Below the pieces are notes generated by a model. The model saw nothing but the letters and a program-made list of their open reading frames with translations. It did no database searches and was not told where the DNA came from. From Pelagicoccus albus (GTDB lineage Bacteria; Verrucomicrobiota; Verrucomicrobiia; Opitutales; Opitutaceae), in assembly GCF_014230145.1 (NCBI RefSeq), contig NZ_JACHVC010000006.1:124001-188000 (forward strand): a stretch of DNA of 64,000 bases, read 5' to 3'. How positions within the stretch are numbered: the stretch's first letter is position 1; every line of letters starts with the position of its first letter. Below, piece after piece: positions 32,856-46,794 of the stretch. The position numbers were made by a program, and so were the translations under genes.

Positions 32856-35257
32856 AGCTCGATTTTGGTGGAGCCCAGTCCTTCGCTCTCCGCGGTGAGA
32901 GTGATTGAGCCGTCTCCTGTCCTTTCAATCACCACGAGGGCTTGTCCTTGCCAAGTCTTTCTAGGATTGGCTCCGTAGTTTTCTTCACTGGCGAGATCGG
33001 CGCTTCCGATAGCGGCGATGCGAGCGGGGCCGTCTAAGGAGTAGCTCACCGACGCATCTTGAGCCATGTTCCAAATCCCGTTTTTGTCGGCAAGGCGGAC
33101 TCGGACGAAGCGAAGCGTGTTCTTCTCTCCATGCTCGATGGGCGTTTCCGCCTCGAGTGCGATTTGGGAGGCCGGTTCTGCGGATTGGATAACAAACCGT
33201 TCGACGACGTTGCCATTGGAATCAATACCTTGCGCTTCGATCTTTCCCGCTTTGTAGGGGATTTCGAATACGGCTTTAAATTCTTGTGTCTCGCCAGTGG
33301 GCTTCTCGCCGTATATCTTGCTATTCAGAAGGAGGCGGGCCTTTGGGTAGCGGGAAAACACTTCTACGGTTACCGGTGTACCTTCAGCTAGTTCAGGCCA
33401 AGTCCAGCTTTCGATCAAAGGGCGAGTGGCCCATTGGGAAACGTTCCAATCCTCGCCTGTCTCGGTCGGCTCCAAGACTGCGGCAAAGAGCTTCTCGCCC
33501 TGATCCCAGACGATGTTGCGATAGTGGGAAATCGGTTTGCGGAAGCCTGTCAGGTCGATGTCGCCGCAGTAGGCCCCGTGCCATGGATAGTGCACGCCTT
33601 CCCAGTGTGGGTACGCTTCGATTTCAGGAGGGAAAACGCGCCCGATGCCTGCTTCTCCCAAGTAGTCGATTCCGGTCCAAACGAAGTCGCCGATTACGTA
33701 TTCGAAATCGGAGGACGCCTTCCAGCTAGCGAATGCGTCGTCGAGGTAGCTCTCGGAAGAATAGATAATCCGGTTGGGAAGACGCTCATGGTCTTCCGCG
33801 TGCCGGTGTAGTTCGTAGTTGTAACCCACTACGTCCAAGTTGGCAAAGAGGTGGTCGAGCTGGGGCCATTCTTCTTTTTTGCCCAATCCGTTTATTCCGG
33901 CCGTCACGGGGCGAGTTGTATCGATGCTGCGAACGGTTTCTCGCATTTTGGCGGCGATTTCGATCCCGCTTTCCTTGCCTCGCTCGTAGACCTCGTTGCC
34001 AATACTCCACATGACGACCGATGGATGGTTGCGGTCCCGATAGACCATGGCCCGAAGGTCAGACTCCCAGTTTTCGTCGAAAAGAGTGCCGTAGTCCTGC
34101 TTGTTTTTTTTGGATTTCCAGCCGTCGAAGGACTCGTCGGATACTAGAAGCCCCAGCTGGTCGCAGGCGTCTAGGAAGTCGCTAGAGGGAGGATTATGAG
34201 CAGTGCGAACCGCGTTGAAGCCGGCGTCTTTAAGTACCTTCGCTTTGCGGAAGGCGGCGTCGCGGTATTCCGCCGCGCCAAGCGGGCCATTGTCGTGGTG
34301 GACGTTGGCTCCGATCAGCTCGACTGATCGACCATTGAGCAGGAAGCCCTCTTTCGCCGAAAATTCAACAGTACGGATTCCGAAGCTTGTTTCCTCTCGG
34401 TCCGTTTGCCGATCTCCCACGAAGCTTCGCACAACTAGGCGATATAGCGTGGGCGAATCCAGATCCCAAACCTGTGGATGCGGTACGCCGAGCTTGGCTT
34501 CGAAGGTGAAACGTTCGCCTGGGGCGGCGTTCCCGCTTTGTTCGAAGTTTGCGACCGGAAGCCCATCCGGATCGATGATGGAGGCTTTCAGGGTGATTTC
34601 TTCAGTCGCTTCCGAACCGTTGCGGGCTTGTGCGGAAACGGCTATGGTGCCCAGCTTGCCATCTTCGGAGATGAACCAAGTAGATGCGGAGATATCCCTT
34701 TTGTCTATGTGGATCGGATCGAAGATTCTTAGGGTAACCGGACGATAGATGCCGGAGCCGCTGTACCAGCGCGAGTTCGGCTGGTCGGAATTATCCACTT
34801 TCACCAGAATCTCGTTCGTTTCGCCAAGGACGAGGCTGTCGGTGAGGTCGACCTGAAAAGGGGTGTAGCCGTAGGCGTGCTCGGCGAGTAGTTCGCCGTT
34901 TAGCCAGACGCTCGCCTTTTGATAGACGCCTTCGAAGTGCAGCAAGGCCTTCTGGTCCATCCAACGTTTGGGAGCTAGCAGCTCCCGCTTGTACCAGCCG
35001 ATACCGGTCTGGAAGAATCCGTTCCCGCCGAGACTCGGCTGATCCTCGTCGCGAGGCAATTCGATGCTCCAGTCGTGAGGAAGGGAAACCTCGGTCCATT
35101 GATCCGATTCAGCGGGTTGTTCGGGCCCGTGGCTGAAATTCCAACTATCGGCGAGCGTTTCAGATTCGCGTGCGAAGCCAGTCATGGGGCTTAGGCTAAG
35201 GGCAGCTGCGATGCTGCCAATGACGCAAAGCGAGCGGGGGGCAATTCGAGGGGACAT
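32852..35257 (-). CDS. GH2 family beta-galactosidase
   Basis: 801 residues, secreted (signal peptide about residues 1-29). The GH2 jelly-roll domain starts at about 85 (GIGWYKRELL, FEGVYQKASVWLNGELLAEH), the TIM barrel has acid/base Glu422 in WSIGNEV and nucleophile Glu502 in SSESYLDD. It is shorter than LacZ (1024), typical of exo-acting GH2 enzymes of polysaccharide loci. A paralogue of similar size lies at 59308-61722. It overlaps the esterase start by 4 bp and diverges from GH106. It probably releases galactose or a related sugar from side chains; the exact substrate is open. Confidence 0.9.
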   Translation of the reverse strand: MSPRIAPRSLCVIGSIAAALSLSPMTGFARESETLADSWNFSHGPEQPAESDQWTEVSLPHDWSIELPRDEDQPSLGGNGFFQTGIGWYKRELLAPKRWMDQKALLHFEGVYQKASVWLNGELLAEHAYGYTPFQVDLTDSLVLGETNEILVKVDNSDQPNSRWYSGSGIYRPVTLRIFDPIHIDKRDISASTWFISEDGKLGTIAVSAQARNGSEATEEITLKASIIDPDGLPVANFEQSGNAAPGERFTFEAKLGVPHPQVWDLDSPTLYRLVVRSFVGDRQTDREETSFGIRTVEFSAKEGFLLNGRSVELIGANVHHDNGPLGAAEYRDAAFRKAKVLKDAGFNAVRTAHNPPSSDFLDACDQLGLLVSDESFDGWKSKKNKQDYGTLFDENWESDLRAMVYRDRNHPSVVMWSIGNEVYERGKESGIEIAAKMRETVRSIDTTRPVTAGINGLGKKEEWPQLDHLFANLDVVGYNYELHRHAEDHERLPNRIIYSSESYLDDAFASWKASSDFEYVIGDFVWTGIDYLGEAGIGRVFPPEIEAYPHWEGVHYPWHGAYCGDIDLTGFRKPISHYRNIVWDQGEKLFAAVLEPTETGEDWNVSQWATRPLIESWTWPELAEGTPVTVEVFSRYPKARLLLNSKIYGEKPTGETQEFKAVFEIPYKAGKIEAQGIDSNGNVVERFVIQSAEPASQIALEAETPIEHGEKNTLRFVRVRLADKNGIWNMAQDASVSYSLDGPARIAAIGSADLASEENYGANPRKTWQGQALVVIERTGDGSITLTAESEGLGSTKIEL

Positions 35258-35417
35258 GGGTTTTGCAAAAGGGGCTTAGGATATCTCGATTTTGGATGAA
35301 AAACGAATGAAACAAAATATATTTCACTGAGTTTTTCTTCTCGGGGCAATAAGCTTATAATCTGGGTATGACGCTTGGTTTGAAAGGGCTTTATAAGGTG
35401 TCTAGGAGCGAAACGCG

Positions 35418-35445
35418 TTGACACAAGGTTTTTGTGAAACATAAG
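35418..35445 (+). promoter_or_regulatory. Sigma-70-like promoter of the GH106 operon
   Basis: TTGACA (35418-35423), a 16-bp spacer, then CATAAG (35440-35445). The consensus -35 box and a fair -10 box place the start of transcription near 35452, beside the palindrome. Confidence 0.55.
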
Positions 35446-35453
35446 GTTTTGCT

Positions 35454-35475
35454 AATTATTTCATTTGAAATAATT
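35454..35475. promoter_or_regulatory. Operator-like palindrome upstream of the GH106 operon
   Basis: A 22-bp perfect palindrome containing TTATTTCA-TT-TGAAATAA (35456-35473), the same arms as 21032-21049. It lies directly after the predicted transcription start, as there. Confidence 0.68.
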
Positions 35476-35491
35476 CCCCCTAATAACCCAG

Positions 35492-38400
35492 TTGCCTGTG
35501 CGTGTTCCCAACTTTCGTCTGCGTTTGCCTTTGTTGGCTGCCTTGTCTTTTGCTATCCTTCCCACGTCGTCGAAGGCGGTGGAGGTTTCTAGCGTCCGGC
35601 CTGAAACGTATGCAGACCTGGAGGCGGCTTTCCAGTCGCCAAATGAGGATGCGCGACCTTGGGTATTTTGGTATTGGATGCGTGGAGCGATCTCGCTCGA
35701 AGGTATTACTGCCGACTTAGAGGCCATGGCGGAAGCGGGTATCGGCGGAGCCTACCTGATGCCGATCTTTGGCGTAGACGAGGAACCTCTTTACGAGCCC
35801 GCATCGCCACAACTGTCACCTGAGTTCTGGGAGCGGGTGGATCACTCCTTTGCCGAAGCCGAACGTTTGGGCTTACGCATCGCTATGCACGCCAGCGACG
35901 GGTTTGCGGTCGCGGGCGGTCCATGGATCAAGCCCGAAGAATCGATGCAAAAGGTGGTCTGGTCCAAGACCTTCACCCGAGGAGATGCGGCTTCGATCGT
36001 TTTGCCGCAACCCGAGTCGCTGGAAGGGTACTATCAGGACATCGCCACCTTCGCCTATCCGAGGCGAGCGGGCGAAGGCGAGTCGAGCAATCTTATAAAA
36101 CCGCAGGTCACCAGCAGTGTGGAGGGTGACTCTGCTCAGAGACTGGCTGATCCACTCAACTCCGAACCGCTGCGAAGCGAGGAGCCGTGCTGGATTCAGT
36201 ACGAATTCGAGACTCCTTTCACGTGCCGCAGCCTCGTGATTCGGCCGCACAGCAACAACTACCAGTCCAATCGCATTAAAGTCCTCGCCAGTGAGGATGG
36301 GGAAACCTTCCGCTTAGTCCGGCAATTGGAGTCGCCGCGGCACGGTTGGCAGGATGGAGACGCCCAGTTCACGCACTCCATAGAAGAAACGACAGCTCGG
36401 TATTTTCGTTTTGAGTATGATCCGACTGGATCATCGCCAGGATCGGAGGACTTGGATCGTGCCAAGTGGCGGACCGTGTTTAAGATCCGCGGGATCGAAC
36501 TTTACGGAGACGCCCGTATCCATGCAGTGGAAGGAAAAAGCGGTCTGGTCTGGCGTATTGACCGAGAGACTACCGTCGACGAAGCTCCGTTGGCTGCTTG
36601 CATTGATCCATCAGAAATAATCGAACTGTCGGATCGTTTGAGCCCGGATGGCGCACTGGATTGGGATCCTCCTGTCGGGGAGTGGACGATCCTGCGTATG
36701 GGCCATACCACTACTGGACATACCAATGCCACTGGGGGAGCGGGCAAAGGACTCGAAGTTGATAAGTTCAACCCGGTGGCGATTGAAAAGCAGTTTGACC
36801 ATTGGTTCGGCGAAGCCCTTCGGGTCGCCGGACCAGATCGAGCCGGCTCCGTGCTCAGCGGTTTCCACGTCGATAGCTGGGAGTGTGGCAGCCAAAATTG
36901 GTCGCCCTTCTTTCGTGATGAATTCGAAAAGCGACGCGGCTACGACATTGTACCTTACTTGCCACTCTTTGCCGGAGTGCCGATAGAATCCGCGGAGCGA
37001 TCCGAGGAGGTTTTGCGAGATGTGCGTGAAACGATTGGCGAACTGGTCGTGGATAAATTTTACGGTACCATGGCGAAGTTGGCCAAAGATGCCGGTTGTG
37101 ACTTTTCTTGCGAGAGCGTGGCTCCAACTATGATGAGCGATGGCATTGCCCACTTCCAGAATGTCGATTTTCCGATGGGCGAGTTTTGGCTGCAGAGCCC
37201 GACTCACGACAAACCCAACGACATGCTGGACGCCATTTCTGGCGCTCATGTCTACGGAAAGCGGATCGTTCAGGCGGAGGCTTTTACCCAGCTTCGAATG
37301 GCTTGGGATGAACATCCCGGCATGCTGAAAACGCTGGGAGATCAGAACTTTGCTCGTGGAATCAATCGTTTCTCTATTCACGTGTTTACGCATAATCCTT
37401 TTATGGATCGCGTTCCCGGTGTGACGCTCAATGGCGTGGGCCTTTACTTTCAACGCGATCAGATTTGGTGGAAGATGGGGCGTGCTTGGGTTGATTATCT
37501 GACGCGTTGCCAGGCTCTTTTGCAGCTCGGTGAACCGGTGGTGGACGTAGCGGTTTTTATGGGTGAGGAGATGCCACGACGCTCGGTTTTGCCGGATCGA
37601 CTTGTATCCAGTTTGCCGGGAATCTTCGGCGAAGATCGGGTCAAAAGTGAAGAGACCCGTTTGGCGTTCGAAGGACAGCCTCTGAGGGAAATGCCTGCCG
37701 GAGTGACGCATTCCGGGAATATGGCTGATCCAGAGGATTGGATCGATCCGCTTCGTGGATACGCTTATGACTCCATCAACCGCGACGCATTGCTTCGGTT
37801 GGCAACAGTGGAAGACGGACGAATCGTGCTTCCTGGCGGAGGAAGCTACGCGGTTTTAGTGGTTCCTCAAGAAAGACCCATGGCCTCGCAAGGCAGCGTC
37901 TTGAGCGACGAGCTGCGGGATAAACTTGCGGAGCTGAAAAAGCAGGGAGCAGTCGTACTGGAAAATGTGTATGAGGAATCTGATTTTTCCCGATTCGGAG
38001 TCGCACCTGATTTTCTCGCTATGGATGAGAACGGTGAGCGCTTGCATGGATTGCCTTGGTCTCACCGCCGTCTCGAGGATGCTGAGCTCTACTTCGTTTC
38101 TAACCCGAACGATAGTGAAAAACTAAAATCGACTATTTCTGTTCGAGCCGAATCAGGTGTGCCCGAACTTTGGAATCCTCAAACGGGTGAACTTTGTGCG
38201 GCAGAAGCTTATTCGATAGTCGATGACCGTATCGAGATGCCACTTACGCTCGAGGAGGCAGAGTCTTGCTTTATTTTGATTCGGCCCGAGGGGCTGGCTG
38301 AGAGAGAGGCAGCCAAAAAGTGGGAAGTCGCAGCTTCCTTAGGCGATGCGGTCTGGGCGATCACCTTGCCCGGATTGGGACAGTATTGCTTGGAATCATT

Positions 38401-38848
38401 GCAGAGCTGGTCGGAGTTCGAAGAGGCGGAAGTACGAGCCTTTTCGGGAGTGGGCGTTTACGAGACAAGTTTTGTTTGGGATAAGAGCAGTGGCGAATTG
38501 GCGATTGACCTTGGTGATGTAGCCGAACTAGCGGAGGTTTATGTTAACGGAAAATCCTGTGGGTTGGCGTGGACGGAGCCGTTTCGAGTTTTTGTGCCCA
38601 GCGAGTTTTTGCGTGAAGGCGACGAGAACGAGTTACGTATCGAAGTCGCCAATACTTGGAGGAATCGACTGATCTCCGAATTCGCTCTACCTGAGGAAGA
38701 ACGATCCGTTTGGACGACGGCCCCTCTGGATCTGGATGGGGCAAAGCCTATCAAATCCGGGCTTCTCGGTCCGGTGCAGCTGATGACTACCAAGCACCGC
38801 TTAGAACCCAGGGGAACCACATTTTTCTATGCTAAAGAAACTTACTAG
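35492..38848 (+). CDS. GH106-like alpha-L-rhamnosidase
   Basis: 1118 residues, signal peptide ending in SSKA. There is no ATG in frame near the N-terminus: TTG 35492 or GTG 35498 must be the start, both just after the operator, with no Shine-Dalgarno visible. GH106 signature: DARPWVFWYWMRGAISLEGI followed by TADLEAMAEAGIGGAYLMPI, HVDSWECGSQNWSPFFRDEF and RGYDIVPYLPLF. Galactose-binding-like domains are recognisable around 210-330 and at the C-terminus (LAIDLGDVAELAEVYVNGK). It hydrolyses alpha-L-rhamnosides, as in rhamnogalacturonan side chains, and so feeds rhamnulokinase and the microcompartment. First gene of a plus-strand operon; it overlaps the next gene by 20 bp. Confidence 0.9.
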   Translation: MPVRVPNFRLRLPLLAALSFAILPTSSKAVEVSSVRPETYADLEAAFQSPNEDARPWVFWYWMRGAISLEGITADLEAMAEAGIGGAYLMPIFGVDEEPLYEPASPQLSPEFWERVDHSFAEAERLGLRIAMHASDGFAVAGGPWIKPEESMQKVVWSKTFTRGDAASIVLPQPESLEGYYQDIATFAYPRRAGEGESSNLIKPQVTSSVEGDSAQRLADPLNSEPLRSEEPCWIQYEFETPFTCRSLVIRPHSNNYQSNRIKVLASEDGETFRLVRQLESPRHGWQDGDAQFTHSIEETTARYFRFEYDPTGSSPGSEDLDRAKWRTVFKIRGIELYGDARIHAVEGKSGLVWRIDRETTVDEAPLAACIDPSEIIELSDRLSPDGALDWDPPVGEWTILRMGHTTTGHTNATGGAGKGLEVDKFNPVAIEKQFDHWFGEALRVAGPDRAGSVLSGFHVDSWECGSQNWSPFFRDEFEKRRGYDIVPYLPLFAGVPIESAERSEEVLRDVRETIGELVVDKFYGTMAKLAKDAGCDFSCESVAPTMMSDGIAHFQNVDFPMGEFWLQSPTHDKPNDMLDAISGAHVYGKRIVQAEAFTQLRMAWDEHPGMLKTLGDQNFARGINRFSIHVFTHNPFMDRVPGVTLNGVGLYFQRDQIWWKMGRAWVDYLTRCQALLQLGEPVVDVAVFMGEEMPRRSVLPDRLVSSLPGIFGEDRVKSEETRLAFEGQPLREMPAGVTHSGNMADPEDWIDPLRGYAYDSINRDALLRLATVEDGRIVLPGGGSYAVLVVPQERPMASQGSVLSDELRDKLAELKKQGAVVLENVYEESDFSRFGVAPDFLAMDENGERLHGLPWSHRRLEDAELYFVSNPNDSEKLKSTISVRAESGVPELWNPQTGELCAAEAYSIVDDRIEMPLTLEEAESCFILIRPEGLAEREAAKKWEVAASLGDAVWAITLPGLGQYCLESLQSWSEFEEAEVRAFSGVGVYETSFVWDKSSGELAIDLGDVAELAEVYVNGKSCGLAWTEPFRVFVPSEFLREGDENELRIEVANTWRNRLISEFALPEEERSVWTTAPLDLDGAKPIKSGLLGPVQLMTTKHRLEPRGTTFFYAKETY

Positions 38849-39937
38849 CCTGACACTTTTAAGCTCTGCCATTTTGGTCAGCGGCTGTTTTGCTCAAAGC
38901 CCTGAATCCTCGAGCCGTCCTGAGGTTCTGCCTTTCCCGGAAGGAAAGCCTCGCATGGTTTCAGGGAAAAAGATGCGTGCCATTTACGAGGAAGTTAAGA
39001 CTCCCTACAAATACGGAGTGGTGCTTCAGCCTGAGGAAGGTGAAATGGTCGACTGTCCCAACGTTTTCCGCCACGATGGACGTTGGTACATGATGTTCGT
39101 CTCGAATGTCGATTCGGTCGGCTACCAAACGCATCTAGCAGTCAGTGACGATTTGTTGCAGTGGGAGCGGCTTGGTGTCATCATGCCGTTTGCGGAGGAA
39201 GGATGGGATGCTTGGCAGGCAGACGGCGGTATTGCCCTCTATGATACACGTTGGGATGATGCTGACCACGAGCTCGGCACCTACGAGGGCAAGTATTGGA
39301 TGTCTTATATTGGCGGCGCGGAACAAGGGTATGAGACCGATCCGCTTTCTATTGGCTTGGCGTCTACGGAAAACCCGACCGCCATTCAAGCGTGGGACCG
39401 GCTCGAATCGAATCCGGTGCTTTCGCCCATGCAGAGCGACGTGCGTGACTTCGAGCACGTGACGCTCTACAAAAGCGCTATCGTGCGGGACGAAGATGAG
39501 CAGCTCGGAGCTCCCTTCGTCATGTTCTACAACGGCAAGGCTCCGCCTTATGGACAGGAGACGATCGGAATCGCTGTGTCTCACGACATGAAGAATTGGC
39601 AACGCTATGGTCCTGGACCTGTGGTTAATAATGTCGGCCCTTCGCCTTGGGCAATCAGTGGCGACCCGCAGATGGTGAAAATCGGCGATATCTGGGTGAT
39701 GTTCTATTTCGGAGCGTTTTATCAAAAGGGAGCCTTCGATACCTTCGCCTGTTCTTACGACCTGGTGCATTGGTCAAAGTGGGAAGGGGAGCACCTCGTG
39801 GAGTCGAGCGAGGCCTACGACAAAACCTTCGCCCACAAGCCTTGGGTTCTAAAACACGATGGGGTGGTTTATCACTTCTACTGTGGAGTCGGTGAAAACG
39901 GCCGGGTAATCGCTCTGGCAACTTCGGAGGATTTGAA

Positions 39938-39941
<4 letters not shown>
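38829..39941 (+). CDS. Five-bladed beta-propeller glycosidase (GH43-like) lipoprotein
   Basis: 370 residues. Signal peptide with lipobox LVSGC (Cys19), so it is probably anchored to the membrane. Beta-propeller blades recur as [71 protein letters not shown] and [20 protein letters not shown], the typical clan-F fold (GH43/GH130-like); the exact family is uncertain. It starts 20 bp inside GH106, and its stop overlaps the next start (ATGA), which is also preceded by a strong GGAGG. So it is translationally coupled on both sides. Confidence 0.78.
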
Positions 39942-45765
<5,824 letters not shown>

Positions 45766-45814
45766 TGCGGTGGATCCAAGATTATTTGAGATGAGAAATA
45801 CAATTTGTCTGATA

Positions 45815-45867
45815 GCGGCGACCTTGGTCGCGAATGGAATTGGGATCGCGAGCAAGCTCGCTCCTAC
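45815..45867 (+). repeat. REPIN-like inverted pair upstream of TIM-barrel gene
   Basis: Left arm 45815-45833 (GCGGCGACCTTGG type) and right arm 45844-45867 (ending CGCTCCTAC), reverse complements of each other with variations. Its position relative to the following gene depends on which start is used (ATG 45791 or GTG 45881). Confidence 0.8.
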
Positions 45868-45880
45868 ATCTAGGAAATCG

Positions 45881-46765
45881 GTGATTCGAGTTGGATTTTG
45901 CTCTCTCGCCCTTGCGAGCGTGATACCCTCGGTTCCAGCGAAGTCTGAAGGGTGCGGAGATGGAGAGCGCTACAAGGTGGCCGTATGCGATTGGATGATA
46001 CTGAAGCGTCAGAAGCTGGGAGCTTTTCAGCGAACTCACGAGATCGGAGCGGATGGGCTTGAGCTCGACATGGGAGGCTTGGGGAACCGTCCGACCTTCG
46101 ATAGTAAGCTGATGAATCCGATCGAGCGTCGAAAGATGCGGGACGAAATCGAGAAGTATGAACTCGAAGTGTGCGCTATCGCGATGTCTGGATTCTACGC
46201 GCAAAGTTTCGCGGAGCGAGACGGGGTCGAGCAGTTGGTAACGGATACGATCAACTCCATGGAGATCATGGAAGTGAAGACCGCTTTTCTTCCGCTTGGA
46301 GTGAAGTCCAACCTCGTGGAGTTCCCGGAGTTGCGGCCCAAGGTTGTGGAGCGGCTTAAGATGGCTGCAAAGTTGGCGGAGGCGGCGGGTGTAGTAATCG
46401 GTATCGAGACCGCATACGATGCTGCCGGGGATGTGCAGCTACTCGAAGACGTCGGTTCGCCCAATATTAAAGTGTTCTTCAATTTCGCCAACGCCTTGCA
46501 GAACGGTAGGGATTTGATCGAAGAGCTTAAGATCCTAGGTAAGGACCGGATCTGTATGATCCATGCGACCGATGAGGATGGTGTTTGGCTGGAGAACAAC
46601 AAACGGCTGGATATGGAAGCCGTTAAGCAAACTTTGGACGAAATGGGTTGGAGCGGTTGGCTTGTCATCGAACGCTCGCGAGACGCCAACAATCCGCGAG
46701 ATGTAATCGGTAATTTCGGAGCGAATACACGGTACCTGAAGAAGGTGTTCCAAGGAGCTAAGTAG
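45881..46765 (+). CDS. Secreted sugar phosphate isomerase/epimerase-like TIM-barrel protein
   Basis: About 294 residues from GTG 45881, chosen because AGGA lies 5 nt upstream and a clean signal peptide (RVGFCSLALASVIPSVPA) follows. ATG 45791 is the alternative and would place the REPIN inside the coding sequence (residues [20 protein letters not shown]). Xylose-isomerase-like/AP-endonuclease-2-type TIM barrel: AFQRTHEIGADGLELDMGGL, KMAAKLAEAAGVVIGIETAY, IKVFFNFANA, RICMIHATDEDGVW and LDEMGWSGWLVIERS. The presence of a signal peptide suggests it acts in the periplasm, perhaps on sugars released by its neighbours. Substrate not known. It is the next gene in the GH106 operon after GH2. Confidence 0.8.
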   Translation: MIRVGFCSLALASVIPSVPAKSEGCGDGERYKVAVCDWMILKRQKLGAFQRTHEIGADGLELDMGGLGNRPTFDSKLMNPIERRKMRDEIEKYELEVCAIAMSGFYAQSFAERDGVEQLVTDTINSMEIMEVKTAFLPLGVKSNLVEFPELRPKVVERLKMAAKLAEAAGVVIGIETAYDAAGDVQLLEDVGSPNIKVFFNFANALQNGRDLIEELKILGKDRICMIHATDEDGVWLENNKRLDMEAVKQTLDEMGWSGWLVIERSRDANNPRDVIGNFGANTRYLKKVFQGAK

Positions 46766-46794
46766 GAACGAATAATTTTGAGTGAGATAGGTCT

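Larger units (their letters stand above)
35258..35491. promoter_or_regulatory. Divergent control region of GH2 and GH106 operons
   Basis: 234 bp without genes. GAATGAAACAAA at 35305-35316 matches a site upstream of the TonB receptor (20806-20817) and is part of an imperfect inverted repeat TGAAAC-N8-TTTCA (35308-35326). The plus-strand promoter and operator are listed separately. A minus-strand promoter for the GH2 operon must also lie here but was not located. Confidence 0.55.
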
